Positions 1 through 23,408 of a stretch of DNA of 64,000 nt are shown one piece after another. The DNA is taken from assembly GCF_036370855.1 (NCBI RefSeq), contig NC_088113.1, positions 20,666,501-20,730,500 of the forward strand, in the 5' to 3' direction. The first letter of the stretch is position 1, and every line of letters starts with the position of its first letter. The position numbers and the translations under genes are program-made. This DNA comes from Dromaius novaehollandiae. Its lineage: Eukaryota > Chordata > Aves > Casuariiformes > Dromaiidae. Below the pieces are notes generated by a model. The model saw only the letters and a program-made list of their open reading frames with translations. It did not search any database and was not told the origin of the DNA.

Positions 1-1356
1 ATATCTGTTGTGTGATGATGTGATGGGATGTCAGTGCAGACGGGCATGAACAGGGTGGCAAAAGCCTTCTTCAGAAAACGAGGAAATGGGAAGAATGCTG
101 CACTGCCAAAATCCTCAGAGATTCCTGAGTTGACCAGAGTTGAGTGTACGTAGATGCTTAGCTAGTTTACCTCCTTTATTTTTCTGGTGGGCTGGGTTAG
201 AGGGAATAAACTCTATGGGAATCTGAGAAACGATAGAGGATTTGTCTTGCTGTAGGATAGGATTTCCGCCAGTAATTTCAGCAGTTTCTTATTTGCTGAC
301 AGGCCAGAGCCATCTCAGCTTCTTTAGATGAGAGCTGCTGTCCCTACCTGGAGAAGCCTGCTTAGAGCATTGAATGAGCAGTTAGAAGCGCAGAAAGTTT
401 GATGGCTTGTGGCTTCTTCCCAAAATCAACAGGGAGTAATATGCAGTGAGGAGGTAGGCAGAGCTTGACTGTAGAAAATCTGCTCTTGGGTTGGATGCCT
501 TTGGGAGGTGAGCTCAGACGGATTGCTACTTTCCACACGGTTTGTCTTAATAGAAGATTTTTTCTTGGGTGTTTAGTTCTTGATTCTGACTTCCTGAGCC
601 TTTGGGACAGATGAAAGAAGCAGAAGAATGCTTCTTGTCTCCCTGCAACTTGAATTTTAATAAAAAACAAGCATAGGAACAACAAGGAGTCAAAAATGTG
701 TTTTTAAAGCTCGTTGTTCTTGTGTATTTTGAGGTAGTAATGAAATCAGTCTGCTGAGATCCTTTTAAGAATTGCAAGTAAATCCTGAAGTTCTGTTTTA
801 AATAAACATTGATGCTTCTAGAAGTTGAAACTTTCAGAAAGTGCTGAATTTAGCCTGCACGGATGAGCTTGTAAATGTGTCAGCTCTGTTATGTAGCATC
901 ATTTATTAATGCGTTGCAAAAAGATGATAGTCATGCAAGCTCGAGTGAATAGAGTAGTTTTGGTTACATGTGATGGCGTGAGAGTTTTTCCTGGCTGGAA
1001 GAGAGAATATGTTAGATGGTTGTTGCTTTCGGTTCAGAGCTGGAAGGGAGGAGTCTGTCTGCAGATATAGACCACGTTACATTTCTTCCCTTTTGGAAAG
1101 TTATCTTTTCCACCTTAAGTTAGAAACAACTTGCTCAAAATTGTAAGGTGCGTGTGGGCTGTTGTTTCTGTTAGCTGAGCCGAGTGTTCCTTTCCTCTGT
1201 GAAGGAAAGCACACAAATAAGTTTTCAAGTTCTGATGAATGATCCCAGGCCCGTGGCTGGTCTCCAGCCTCTACTTCTCAACAGCTTTTAATGATTAACT
1301 TAAATATTTTTATATTATCTTGAGATTTTAACCTTTGGTGTATTTTGTTTCCGCAG
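1..1356 (+). other. CSNK2A1: CSNK2A1 intron 1 (3' part)
   Basis: AT-rich sequence upstream of the first coding exon. It ends in a pyrimidine-containing acceptor (ccgcag at 1351-1356). I see no open frame with coding character and no promoter-like CpG island, so the CSNK2A1 promoter and non-coding first exon should lie outside the window to the left. Confidence 0.7.
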
Positions 1357-1418
1357 TTTGAAGAATCTGAGGCCCATCTGAGGCCTTTATCCCCATTCCA
1401 GCTTTGGAGTTCTGGTAG

Positions 1419-11889
<10,471 letters not shown>

Positions 11890-13080
11890 TGATGGGTCTT
11901 GTCTCCTGCTGCCTGGGCTGAGTCAGGTGGGGAAGAGGTTTCCCCTCCGCCTCTCCTCAGGACGCAGCTCGTGCCTGGCAGGGGAAGGGAGGGGATGGAA
12001 CGCTTTGGAGGCACCGTGTCTGAACTGTTGCTTGTGGATTTATAGTAGTTCAGTCATTATATACAAAATTATTATAGGCTGATTTTTCTTTTTTTACTTG
12101 AACTTTTCGTAACTCAGGGGATTCCCTGAAAATACCTACAGATGGAATATTTCTCGGACAGTTTTTTTTCCCCAAAAAAGTACTCTTCATTTAAGAACAA
12201 AGATGAATCAACAGCATTTCCAAGCTATTGCATCCTGCTGGAAATCTCTTCTCTTCATGTTCCCACCATTACTCCTCCACCAGCCTACACCTTGGGGGAT
12301 TGTGCTGTTCTCCAGAGACTACCAGAGCAAGTCTTCATGAGGCAGGGGAGGGGGATTCTTAAAGTACCAGTCTCTTTAACCCCATATCCTGCATAGGACT
12401 CAGCTGGGGTACACTGAGGAGACAATTCCAGTATGGAGAGGTGGTATAAACTTAAAAAGAAGTAAGTGCAGATAATGTCTAAAACCCTATTCTGATTGAA
12501 TCATGTCTCCTTAGGAGCCAGCCAGAATGCCAACTCACTCCCTTGCATGTAATTTTAGTCTTAAAGCATAAAGTTACTGATCCAATCGAAGTCCTTGCCA
12601 TTTCCTGGTAAAGGTGCTCCTGTAGAGTAAGCCATACTCTAATTAGTACCTTTCTCATGGAGCGTTCTTCCTGCCATTGCTTGGCTTGGATCTCTGGAAT
12701 TAGTTTGTTATTGGGTATATTGTTTTTAAATTGTTTATATAGGTTTCAAGCTGGTGGCTACTTAAAGCTGGAAAAATCAGACTGCGCCAAGTCAGATATC
12801 ACATCTTCACCCACCATCCCCTCCCTCACGTGCCATGTGGTGAGAATACCAGTTACCTCACAGTCTTGTAAATATGCACTGAGAGGAAGGAGCAAGCAGA
12901 CTTTAACTTAAACTGAAATGGTAGATCAGTAATTGTGGACAAATATTATCATTGACAACAAAAAAGCACCCTTGTTACAGCCCTGCTACCCCTTGCTGTG
13001 TATATATACTTTGTCCTTCATATGTGAAAGATCCAGTGTTGGAATTCTTTGGTGTAAATAAACATTTGGTTTTATTTATC
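11890..13080 (+). other. CSNK2A1: CSNK2A1 3'UTR
   Basis: Untranslated 3' part of the last CSNK2A1 exon, following the TAG at 11887-11889. It is AT-rich with no sustained coding frame and runs to the poly(A) signal at 13057-13062. The end is placed about 15-20 nt after that signal by rule of thumb, not by transcript evidence. Confidence 0.8.
13057..13062 (+). terminator. CSNK2A1: Poly(A) signal of CSNK2A1 (main)
   Basis: Canonical AATAAA, followed by T/GT-rich sequence (acatttggttttattt, and further down gggttggtgttgc), as expected for a cleavage and downstream element. It is the first canonical signal after the stop codon. Confidence 0.8.
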
Positions 13081-14259
13081 GAGGTTAGATTTAAGTTCCC
13101 TGTGTAGAGGTCTCACTGGGTTGGTGTTGCATACTTTTACGCAGGAGTGGCCAGCAGCCCCGCACGGCCTGGGGAGGCCACTTCCCTCTTCACCCGCACC
13201 TTGTGTGATCCGTTGTAGTGAGCAGTGCAGAGAAGCCTTACAGAAACATCACAAGCCAAAGTGTCTCCTGGGAAAAGGATCTTTTGCCATAAAAACAAAA
13301 AACACCCTCTTCTGTCTCAGCCCTGATGGGATTTGAGATACTGAAACAATTCTTGGGTATTTTTTTGTGCATTGCTGTTCATTGAAATCAAATCAGTTAT
13401 GCTTGTCAGGGGCTCTGCTAAAGAGGCTGTTAGCACAGGGGCACCTATCCCCTCTCAAGGAGCTCTGACCCTGATGCCCTTCCTGCAGTGGCTTGTTCCA
13501 AGTCTTCAATATTCTCCCAGTTCCTGCAACAAGTCCTGCAGCCTTGGCATACCGCTCCTGCTTGTCTTATGAGCATCCATCACCTGTTTGTTCTTCTCTG
13601 GGGGGTTTATAACCATGTATTTCCTTGTTACTGCAATTAATTCTGCAAGGGAGGATAGTAGAATGTGTGGGCTGGGTTAAACCAATGAAGAGAAACGGGG
13701 CGTGAGAACACGAAGCACGGCCCACCTTCCGTGAGGGTCACTGGCAGGGGAGATGAGGCTTTCAGTGTGCACCAGGGTCGCTTTCTCCCCCGTGATTTCA
13801 TCTGGTGGAAATATAGTGTGCTTAATCTTTTTATATCCTGGAATGATGTGAAAGTTGGACCATGTTGACTGTTTCCTTGATGTGCTGTGACTTAAAGCAC
13901 CAAGTATGACAAAAATACAGCTTGTGGTTGTTTGCACTAGGTCGTGAGCTATGCAGGACACTTAACCAAGTTCTTTTATTATTAATCTTAATTCGAGGGA
14001 GGGAGGCTTGTGAATCAGAGTGCTTGGTGCTCCCTCTGCCCCCGCTGCCCGTGCAGAGGCGTCCAGTTGGCGATGAACTCCAGAGGCTTTTTTTTTTTCT
14101 TTTAAAGGTATTTTTTTATCCGGTGGGGGCGGCCCGTCGGTGCGAGCCGGCCGCCGCCTGTACCGTGCTGTACGTGTTGTGCTGCCGACTGTGCTGGGAG
14201 GGTGTTGTGCCATGCAGGTCTCGTGTTTTTTAATAAAAACCTTGAAACAAACGTCCCTG
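13081..14259. other. Spacer between CSNK2A1 and TBC1D20
   Basis: No gene recognised. The right part (about 13960-14240) is T-rich with a run of t at 14089-14098. It ends in a second AATAAA (14232-14237) directly before the TBC1D20 CpG island, so it may be an extended CSNK2A1 3'UTR. Short open frames on both strands lack homology that I can recognise. Confidence 0.6.
14232..14237 (+). terminator. CSNK2A1: Candidate distal poly(A) signal of CSNK2A1
   Basis: AATAAA in the context ttttttaataaaaaccttg, about 1.2 kb beyond the main signal and about 350 bp before the TBC1D20 start codon. Its use is inferred only from the motif and the T-rich lead-in. If used, CSNK2A1 transcripts would end inside the TBC1D20 promoter region. 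Confidence 0.35.
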
Positions 14260-14585
14260 CGCAGTGAGCAGTGCCGCGCGCGCCGGGGCTGCGGCCGGGG
14301 CGACGTCGGGGTCCCGCGGCTGCGGCGGACCCACGTGCTGCGCGCCGCTCTCTGCGCATGCGCGCTCGCGCCCCTTCCTCTTCCGCCTGCGTGACCCCTC
14401 CGCCCCCCGGCTGCGCCTGCGCGGTGGGGCGACGTGCTGTGACGTGCGCCGCCGCGCGCCGCCGCGAGAGGGGCGGGGGGAGGAGGGGGGGCGGGTGCGA
14501 GGCAGGCACCGGACGGCGCCCGGAGCGCGGAGCGCCGGCCCGGCCCCTCCCGCCCGCCCGGGATGCGCCTCAGCGCGCGGAGAAC
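14260..14585 (+). promoter_or_regulatory. TBC1D20: TBC1D20 CpG-island promoter and 5'UTR
   Basis: CpG-dense sequence without a TATA box. It holds a perfect palindromic NRF1 site TGCGCATGCGC (14353-14363), a second NRF1-like site ctgcgcctgcgcg (14411-14423), an E-box ccacgtg near 14330 and a CRE-like gtgacgtg near 14439. This is typical of a housekeeping TATA-less promoter. The exact transcription start cannot be read from the sequence. Confidence 0.7.
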
Positions 14586-17575
14586 ATGTCCCGGCGGAGC
14601 CCGCCGCCCAACGGCGTCGGCGCCCACGGTACGGCCGGGCCGCGGCGGGGCGGGCCGGGCCGGGCCGAGCCAGGTTGGCACCGGGAGGGGGGGCGACGGC
14701 TCCCCTCAGGCCGGGCGGGGCCGCAGCGTCCCCTGGGGTGGGGGAGGGGCCGCCCCGTGGCACGGCGTCCCCTGGGGCCCTGGCGCGGCGCCCCCCCATC
14801 ACGGCGCCCCCTGGGGGCCGGGGACGGTCCCCCCCCGCGGACACGGCGCCCCCAGCGGCGGGGCGGGAGGCGCCCGGGGCTGGCAGCCCCGCAGCCGGGG
14901 TGGGGCCCCGGCGGTCGCTGGCCCCTGCCCGCTGGAGCCCGTGTCCGGTGCTCGGGGCGTTGCCTCCGGGAGAGGGGGAGCTGCTACGGGGCGGCCGGCA
15001 GCGCTGCCCCCCGCCGGCATTCGGGTGCGAGGTACGGTGGAAGGGGCGCCGCCGCAGCGGGTGTCCGTGCACGGAGCGTTTCCCCTGGGTGTCCGGCCCT
15101 CTGTGGGCACCGGGACCCAGCTGCGACAGAGACCTAAGCGCGGGGCTGGAAGCTGTGTGCGCGTTTTCGCTGCTGCCCTGCTGAAAACAGGGTCCTCGAG
15201 CTCGCCAGGCTTCGCTTTTCCTACCTGCAAAATACAGGAATAATTGCAGTGGCTTTGCAGGAGTGCTGCGAGGGTGGCTTGGTCTTTGCCAAGTGTTACG
15301 TAAGTGTTAGCTGCTGCCTATACTTTGTTTCTGCTATTTAAAATGCAGGGTTGCCTTCAGCCTTCATCTCTCTTTAGCCCCTCAGCACTCGTGGTGATCA
15401 CCTGCACCTCTGTCTGCAGGTGGTATTTTGCTCTGATTGCGAGGAAGTGAGCAGTGTTCCAGGTTCCCTTTTTAGCCATGAAAGTAAATAAAAATCCACT
15501 TACTGCAATCAGGTGAACCTTCCTTTCTGATACGTATAGAATTATGGTGCTATAAACCCCCGTGCCCTGAGCAGTGTGTTTCTCTGCCTCTCTAAGTGTA
15601 ACTGACAGCTTGCGTTAGCGATTTGTGAGCGTACAAAAAAGTTTTTGAAACTTGCATATTTTAGTACTTGCTACTTTTGTCTGCTGTAGATTTGAACAGC
15701 GTAAAGACTGTTTTCTTGACAGCAAGTCTCAGAAGAGGAGCCCACAATACACACTCCTTCCTTCGTGCTGTCCTTTAAGTTCTCTGCTGTGAACAGGAGC
15801 TCTTTCTTTCGCAGGCTTTCTCTGCTCCTTCCTGAGGTATTCAGCGTGTGACAGGGCAGGTTTGTGTTTGCAGCAAAGCCTGTTGCAGCCGATAGGGAAC
15901 GGTTAGCTAAGGAGAGCTGCTGGCTGTTCATGCACAAGTATCTTTGCTTGCACAAGAGAGAGGAAAGGAAATGTAAGGAAACTGTGATCACTGGGTGAGT
16001 TTTAAAAGATTTACTGCTACCAGGATTTTGGTGTTTAGAGGGAGATCTACCATGAACTGTTACAGCTTGTTTTTCATCTGGAAAGTACAAAAAAGGCTAT
16101 TTTGAAAAGGGGCAGCATTACCACTTGACCTACTTAGGTTTTGTGTGCATGTGAACAGCCTGCCATCCTGCCCTTTTCTCCCATTCAGACTCTCTAAAAA
16201 CTAATGCTCTCAGCCAGGCACTTGCAAACAGCTTGACAGGAGCGAGGAAGCGGGCCAGGGCGGCGCAGAAATGCTGTAAAGATCATGTGGCCGAAGAACT
16301 ACGCTGGGTAAAACTGCTGTGGGAAGGGTGGAGTGTTGAGAAATGGCTGTTTCTCCATCAGGCTTGTTTTAATCCTCCCACCCCAACTCCTATTCAGACA
16401 AGTTCTTTATCAAATGAATACAGTTTGGATCACAAGAGCAGTGTTAGCTTTCCTGATACTAAACGTATCCTAGAAGCTACTCGCAGGGATCTGCTGGAAA
16501 AAAACCTTGAAGTGAAGGCAGTGTTCACAGCCTCATGCGGTGCCCTAACCCTCTGGCTGCCCAGCAAAACCCCCACGTATGCCTCAGTGGAAACTCCCTG
16601 GCGCAGGAAATCGGGTGGCCCTCAGCTGCCTCTGCTTCCTCGCATGGGGCAGTGGTGGCAACTGCTGCCATGCAGTATGAAATACCATGTCCTTTCTTAG
16701 CTCTGCGGGAAATGCTTTTGTGTCCTGCATTTAACTCATTAAAACCAGTGCACTGTGTGCTTTGTATGTGTTATTATCTTCCCTGTGTGCCCTATAATTC
16801 ATGTGCTCTGCAAAGCAACACGGGTGCTTGTTTAATACTGGCCAGCCTGCATACATAATAATAGCTGGCAAGTTTGTGTAGATATAAGTAGATATGTTTG
16901 TGATAAGCGTAACTCTGATATCAGTACATCCTTTCTTATGACTGTTGCTGTCGGTAGAAGTTCTCAGACTGCTGTATAGGATGGCTATTTCCAGAAGCCC
17001 CTGCTTAGCTGGGAGTCAGTGAGAACATGAAGTCCTGATCTTAGGAAATAGTTGACACCTGAGCTGGCGGCTGAGTCAGCCTTTTCTGGAGAGCAAACAG
17101 TTGCAAAATGGCTTTGCCCAGCACTCGCGGTCCTGAGTGGAGCGGTGGTTCTGTTGACAGGTGTGGAGCCGAGGGCAGGTAATCCACTCCCGTGTCAGCA
17201 GAGGAACAACGGCGTGCGTCCGGGGAGGTCTCCTAGGGTGAAGACTAGCAGGGCTGCCAGGGAGCGGCTGCAGCAGCGAGCTGCCCCTTTGATGCTTAGC
17301 ATGTGGAGACCCTGAGTATCGGCTGGCGGATCACCTGCTTGGGTCGCCTGTGGTCTGTCATGGCCGGGCGTGTGCTGAGTCTCCCGTGTCCTCTCCATTT
17401 CGCTGTGTGTGCCTGCAGACATCGCAGTGAATGGGATTTTTGCACCTCTGGTCTGAGCCGCTGCGTGCTTTCCCCCGTGCGCTGGCATTACCTGTTAGCT
17501 TGCTTCTTTATGGTCTTCTTGCAGACTTTGATTCTAAGAAGAAAAGAAAAGTGGCAGAAATTTATCAGGCTCTGA
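14563..17575 (+). promoter_or_regulatory. TBC1D20: Overlapping upstream ORF of TBC1D20 (spliced)
   Basis: An ATG at 14563 lies 23 nt before the main start and out of frame with it. Its frame runs through exon 1 (to 14628), across the intron into exon 2, and stops at TGA 17573-17575, giving 38 codons that overlap the true start. Both ATGs have a purine at -3 (G for the upstream one, A for the main one). If the mRNA begins upstream of 14563, this could dampen TBC1D20 translation. Confidence 0.4.
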
Positions 17576-20500
17576 ACAGCGATCCCATCGATGTGGCCGC
17601 ACTCAGGCGGATGGCGATCAGCGAAGGGGGGCTCTTGACGGATGAGATTCGTTGCAAAGTGTGGCCGAAGTTGCTAAGTGTTAATACTGACGACCTGCCT
17701 CCCCTTCCAGGTAAGGAGCAGTCTAGACTTGGCTGCTTTGGAAGAACAGCTCGGTGATCTCTTTATACGCTTGAGGAGGAATGCCAACATTGAGCTGCAC
17801 TGTTTTTGACGTGCCTTTTCTTTGTGTATGCTGTGCTTTTCCCACCAAGCTTGTGTGGGAAGGGGACTTGTGAATGAATGCCGTAACTCCACCTGCTCTG
17901 TATATTTCATGAGGTGAGTGACAGATCAGGAAGTGCATGACTTCCTAAAAACAAGGTTTCCATTATGCCCTAAGAGCGTTACTATCTTTAGCGATGCTGG
18001 TGGCAGTAAGTTTGCTTTGGATGTGGTTGGTGTGGCCCTTGTGCAATTATTTGGCACATGTAAGTTAATAAGTAACAAAAAGTAGCAAACGGAATTTTTG
18101 TTGTCCCTGTGGTGAGGTGGCTTTGCTGAAGCCTGGCTTTACTGAAATACTTCTGGAGGTGTCTCTTCCAGGCACGGATGAAGCAGTTTGTTGCATGAAT
18201 TTTGTGTGTTGTTTCATCAGAACAGAAGCAGGGAAAATTACCTTCTTGATGAGACATGTGTGTGGTTTTTAAACCTTCACAATGCAGGAGATCCAAGTCT
18301 TGTAGTTTTTACGATTGCTGTTCCCACCATGAAAGATTTTGTCGATGTTCCTGAACCTAAGCGGCCATTCAGAAGTGCGCGTCCCCCCGTGTCAGTCAGG
18401 AGCCGGATTGCATTAGCTGATCAGAGCCGCTGGAAGATGACATTGTTTCACATGACAGCGTGGATAGTTTAGCATGCCAACAAATTCTTTTCTATTCTGT
18501 TTTAACTGTCTTGGCTATCCACTTTTTTGGTTTGCTACTGACTTATTTCTATTTAATAAACTATTCTTCATGGTTTCTACAGCATATTGTGCCTTGCTGC
18601 TGCTGAGTATGCTTTGAATTTCATAGCAAAAATGTGGAGCAAGGATGTTTCCAGGAAGACTGGGAGTGGTGTCAGTTTAAGCATTTTAAAATATGTTGTT
18701 TAAAGAAATAATAGTATTTTTTTTCACATGCTGAAGTGTCATTAGTGTCAGAATGCACAACAGTAAAAGCAAGAGCATAGGGCTTTCACATGAAAAATCA
18801 AATATATGATTGGGGTAGTGTGTCTTTGTATTGGGGATGGATTTCAACCTCTTTTTTTTTGACTTGAGCAGGGTCTCTCCTGGCTTCCTCACCCAGCTCT
18901 CTCTCTGGTACCTTTGTTAATGATATTCCTCTTTTTTCACTAGGAAAGGAACTGAGAGAGAACAATAAAGATTACCAGCAAGTATTACTGGATGTGCGAC
19001 GATCCCTGCGCCGTTTCCCACCAGGTGAGAGAGGATCGCTCTCCCCTTCCCGTCTGCATGAGGGAAGATCGGTGTATGTGGGGCACTGCCTGACTCAAAC
19101 CTTCATGCAGACTTTCCTCCTCTGGGGACTGCGATAGATCAGCAGGTGTGATGCTCCGTTGCTCCAGGAGGCTGTCTTCTAGAAAGCCTTTTCCTGCGAG
19201 TTTGCAGCAGCGTTCTTGTAAAGTAGAGCTGTTCTGCAGCTATCAGCTTCCTTCAGCTCCTGCCTGTGCCGTAGCTGTTGTTTGATGTGGTTCTTCTAAT
19301 GTTACATCCCCTTTCTCTGCTGGGTCCCTCTACCAGCAGGCTGGTAGCGTTGAACGCTCACAGGACTGAGAAGCCTGGATCCGGCGTACCCCATGGTCCC
19401 TACGGGTCAAGCTGAGGGCGAAGTTAAGACAGTGTTTGAGGAATTTACCATTTGCTTCAGTTTATTATAGACTGCAGTCTAATTCAAGGGTGTGGAAGGC
19501 AGGCTCCTTAATGGTTAGAAGAAATTCTGGCTCTAAATGATCTCAAAATCAGTTTTCTCTCAAGGATTCATGCACCAAATTTGAAAGAACTCCTAATGCT
19601 TAGAAACAAAAGCTTTTTGCAGTTGTTTAGTTGTGGGTGGCTGGTGCCTTGTTGTGCTATTTATAAAACATTTAAGCTAGCAGTTACCTAACTGCAGAGC
19701 GGTCGTTATTTCTGGCTAGAATCTGCTTCCTCTTTCTACTGCTTTTATTTCACATAAACATTCTGATTCATTCTGATTCATTTTCGAGTAAGGATACTAT
19801 GTACAAGTCTTTTTCTTGAAGGGTCCGCTAACAGTTTCTTTCTGCCCTCGAATGGCAGCTTCCTGCCTATTTTTAGAAGCATTAGAGAAGAAGGGAAAAA
19901 GGAGAACTTTGCCATTGCAGGGTCTCAGCTGGGACTTTCTCTGCTCGGCCTTTATGCGTTTTATCTGTTGACAAGGACTCTGCCAAAAAACTGCTGCAGT
20001 TGTGCAGAATAATAATTTTTTTCCTGCGACATCCTGTCCCTAAAACATGTTGTTAACAGAGGAGTAGTATAAAGGTGTGGTGATAGGGGCTTCACAATTT
20101 GATGCAGTTGGCACAATTTCTGTGAAAATAGGTCCTGTTTAATTTTTTCTAGGACCCCTGGGGAAATTAGAAATGATGGAAGTGTCCTCAGCAGTGCTGG
20201 GTATGCAGCGCGATTCTCTCTTCGCAGCACTGTACGAACATCAGTAAACCCTGCTCCCGTCCTCCGCAGCGACTTCCTTACGGCTAGGGGCACTGCAGCT
20301 CCGGGGGTTAACAACCTAACGGCTTGCCAGCTTCCCCTGGGCCAGCAGAGTTTTAGGGGAGCAGGATTAGGACTCTGGATTTTTCTCCACTAGTTTTACA
20401 TCCAGCCCCTTGCACCACCTCCCTTGTGCTCGGGCTGGTTGATAAGTGGCGGGTGCTGAGGCTGTGGCTGCCTCTGCCTCACGGAGCCCTCTCCTCGGAT

Positions 20501-23408
20501 ACTGTAGCCACGATCGCTGTTGCGGTGGGTGGCTGCTCAGGGCCCTGAGATGCAGCCTGTCCCACCATCTCTTGCTGTCCCCACAGGGATGCCGGATGAC
20601 CAGAGAGAAGGGCTGCAGGAGGAGCTCATCGATATTATCCTGCACGTCCTCAAGCGTAACCCCCAGCTGCATTACTACCAGGGCTACCACGACATCGTGG
20701 TCACCTTCCTTTTGGTGGTAGGCGACAGACTGGCCACGGCTCTGGTGGAAAAGCTCTCCACGCATCATCTCAGGTACCTCGGCGGGCTCGGCCTGAGGAG
20801 AGGACCTGCTCGCACGTCCTCGTACTGCGGAGACGCCTGTGCTGGGGGGAGAGATGGGAATGTCTCAGCGCGAGGCGGGGGAGCCTAGAAAGCAGAGCCT
20901 TGGGCGAAGGGCGGCCGCCTGTCACGTCTGCGCCCAGAGGGATGCCTTTAGGGAGCAGCGTGACCACGTGACAGCGCGTGGCTTTGCAGGGAGTTGTGCT
21001 CCAGGGAAGGGATAATTGAGGACTGCTTCATCAAATGTCAGTTTAATTTGTAGCATCTCTTGAAGCTGAAAAAGCCAACGTGCATGTATTATTAATAATC
21101 TCTGGTCGTCTCCTCTGTCAGTGCCTCACTGGCTCCCGTGAGCTGGCTCAGCACAGTGCCTCCCACTTTTCCGTATAAAGCCCTGGGCAGTTTTGTGCTA
21201 AAAGTGTGGTCTGTAAAGCCAGTGTCCCAAGCCCCAGGGTGAGTGAATCTCTTATTTGTGCCCTGAAATAAGAACAAGCCTTCAGCCAGGGAGCGGTTTG
21301 GAGGGATTCTCCCTCTTCTCCCAGACAGCAGGTTAGATTGCAGGTGCCGCAGAGGTGTTAGGGTTTGTGCACGCATTGCAGCAAAATAAGAAGAGGTGGC
21401 AGTTAACACTGGCATGACTGTGTGAGCCCAGCTTTTCTGGGTAGATCAGCTCTGTGTGCCGTCCGGCGGGTGGGAAGGGGCTATCCCAAAGAACCAGAGT
21501 TCCCTGGGAGTAGGGGGCCACCCTGGCAGCGAAGCAGTTTATTGCAGTTATGTTTACCCTCTGACTGCCCCCCTGGAGGAGGACGCAGCTCAGCGACATG
21601 GTCACTTGACAGAGCTTTTGTTTAATCTTTCCTCAGGGATTTTATGGACCCAACGATGGATAATACCAAGCACATTTTAAATTACCTGATGCCCATCATA
21701 GACCAGGTGAACCCTGAGGTGCATGACTTCATGCAGAGGTATGCAGATGTTCCCTTGGAGCCTCCTAGCTCTGCCCCGTTAGTCTCACATTACTGTTCAT
21801 GGTTTCATTTGCATCAGCTGGTTTCACTAGGTAGCATGTTCACAGCACCAGAGTGGCTTTCTCAGAATAAATCAATAGCTGGCCCACAGCTATCAGTGTG
21901 CTGCCTGGTCGTGAGAGGCTTTAAAGGGTGGCATCTTCACCCAAGCTATCTGCACTCAGATGAGTAGTACAAGTACTTTGTCTTGGATTTGTCATCTCTG
22001 TATCAGAGGTATGGTTCCTGGTGCTGGGTTGAGCTCTGAGTGCTCTGTTGATAGTCAGTTGTATCTCCCCTTCTAGGAATGGAGGCTTTTGGATAAAGCA
22101 TGTGCTGGACAGGGGTCACCAAGGAGTATTTTAGCACTGTTTCCAGGCTGCTGGCTGCCGTTGACCTAACCGAGCACTTTCTCTTTGTGCAGTGCGGAAG
22201 TGGGAACTATCTTTGCGCTCAGCTGGCTGATCACGTGGTTTGGGCATGTTTTGTCTGACTTCAGACACGTCGTGCGATTATATGACTTCTTTCTGGCGTG
22301 CCATCCACTGATGCCCATTTACTTTGCCGCTGTGGTAGGTATTGCCCAAGGTGATGGGGGGAATTAATTGAACCAATGCAAAGTTCTGGTGGTTTGGGGC
22401 TGTTGAGAGGGGCTGGAAAATATAGTGCTATTGCTGTCCCTTGCTGTACCGCGCTCTGCGGGGGCCTTCGTGGCTCCAAACAAATCTCTGTGCAAACGGA
22501 AGTCAAGGAGTCAAGTCCTGCTGAGGTTCTGCCCGTGTCTCAGGCCTGCCAGCACCAGGCCCTTGTCAGAAGGCGTAACTACCCGGAAGGGGCTTTTCAT
22601 GGCTTCGGAGCGTCAGGGAGGGTATAAGCGTTTCCTTTCCCAGATGAGGAGTGCTTTGTTGCAGGGTGTCATCTCAAAGAAGGGCAGGCCTTTCAGATGG
22701 CAAGTGAAATGTTTTCCTCTTCCAGCGCTGAAGTTAGTGGCAGTGAGTGACAAGGAGCATCCGCTCTTCCCAGCTGTTCTCAGTGCTCTCGCTCCTCTCT
22801 GTAGATTGTGCTGTATCGGGAGCAGGAAGTTCTGGACTGCGAGTGCGACATGGCCTCTGTCCACCACCTCCTGTCCCAAATCCCACAGGACCTTCCTTAC
22901 GAGACTCTGATCAGCAGAGCTGGGGACCTTTTTGTCCAGTTTCCACCATCTGAACTTGCCAGGGAGGCAGCTCAGCAGCAGGCTGAACGGTGAGTGCAGG
23001 ACAGTCCGTGTGCCCCCAGCATAGCGCCCGCATGATCTGTGCATCCCTGCCTAGGCCAGGTCTCGCTTCCTCGAGAAGCTCTTCCTGCCCGGCAGCAGGT
23101 TGGTCCTAACGGCACATCCAAGGCTGCTCTTGACCCGTTTCTTCTCTTGCAGAACCGCTGCTTCCACTTTCAAAGACTTTGAGTTGGCATCAGTGCAGCA
23201 GAGACCAGACACTGTGTTGAGACAACGCTTCAGGGAGCGACTCCGAGGGGAGGAGCGGACAAAATCCATCTTGACAAAGCCACGGACCAACCGTTTTGTC
23301 AAGCTGGCGGTTATGGGGCTGACGGTGGCGCTGGGAGCAGCCGCCCTGGCTGTGGTGAAGAGTGCGTTGGAATGGGCACCCAAGTTCGAACTGCAGATCT
23401 TCCCCTGA
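14586..23408 (+). CDS. TBC1D20: TBC1 domain family member 20, RAB1 GAP
   Basis: Membrane-anchored GTPase-activating protein of the ER/Golgi. In mammals it acts on RAB1 and RAB18, and human mutations cause Warburg micro syndrome. Coding exons: 14586-14628, 17525-17710, 18944-19024, 20587-20773, 21637-21738, 22193-22334, 22805-22989, 23153-23408. Phases agree and give 393 aa (403 in human; the short N-terminus accounts for the gap). The TBC domain shows the arginine-finger region LLDVRRSLRRFPPG (about residues 91-104) and the glutamine-finger motif YYQGYHD. Further on are SWLITWFGH and LYDFFLACHPLMPIYF. A C-terminal hydrophobic segment, LAVMGLTVALGAAALAVV, serves as the tail anchor and is followed by KSALEWAPKF. 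Only the first exon differs much from mammals. The start was chosen because it gives the exon 1 to exon 2 phase that continues into DFDSKKKRKVAEIYQ. Confidence 0.97.

Noticed and set aside
16233-16700. 155-aa open frame in TBC1D20 intron 1
   Set aside because: No homology I recognise, no Kozak or splice support, and ordinary intronic sequence around it; chance is the simplest explanation.
18188-18472. 94-aa open frame in TBC1D20 intron 2
   Set aside because: Protein-like in composition but without flanking splice sites that would join it in frame, and no family match.
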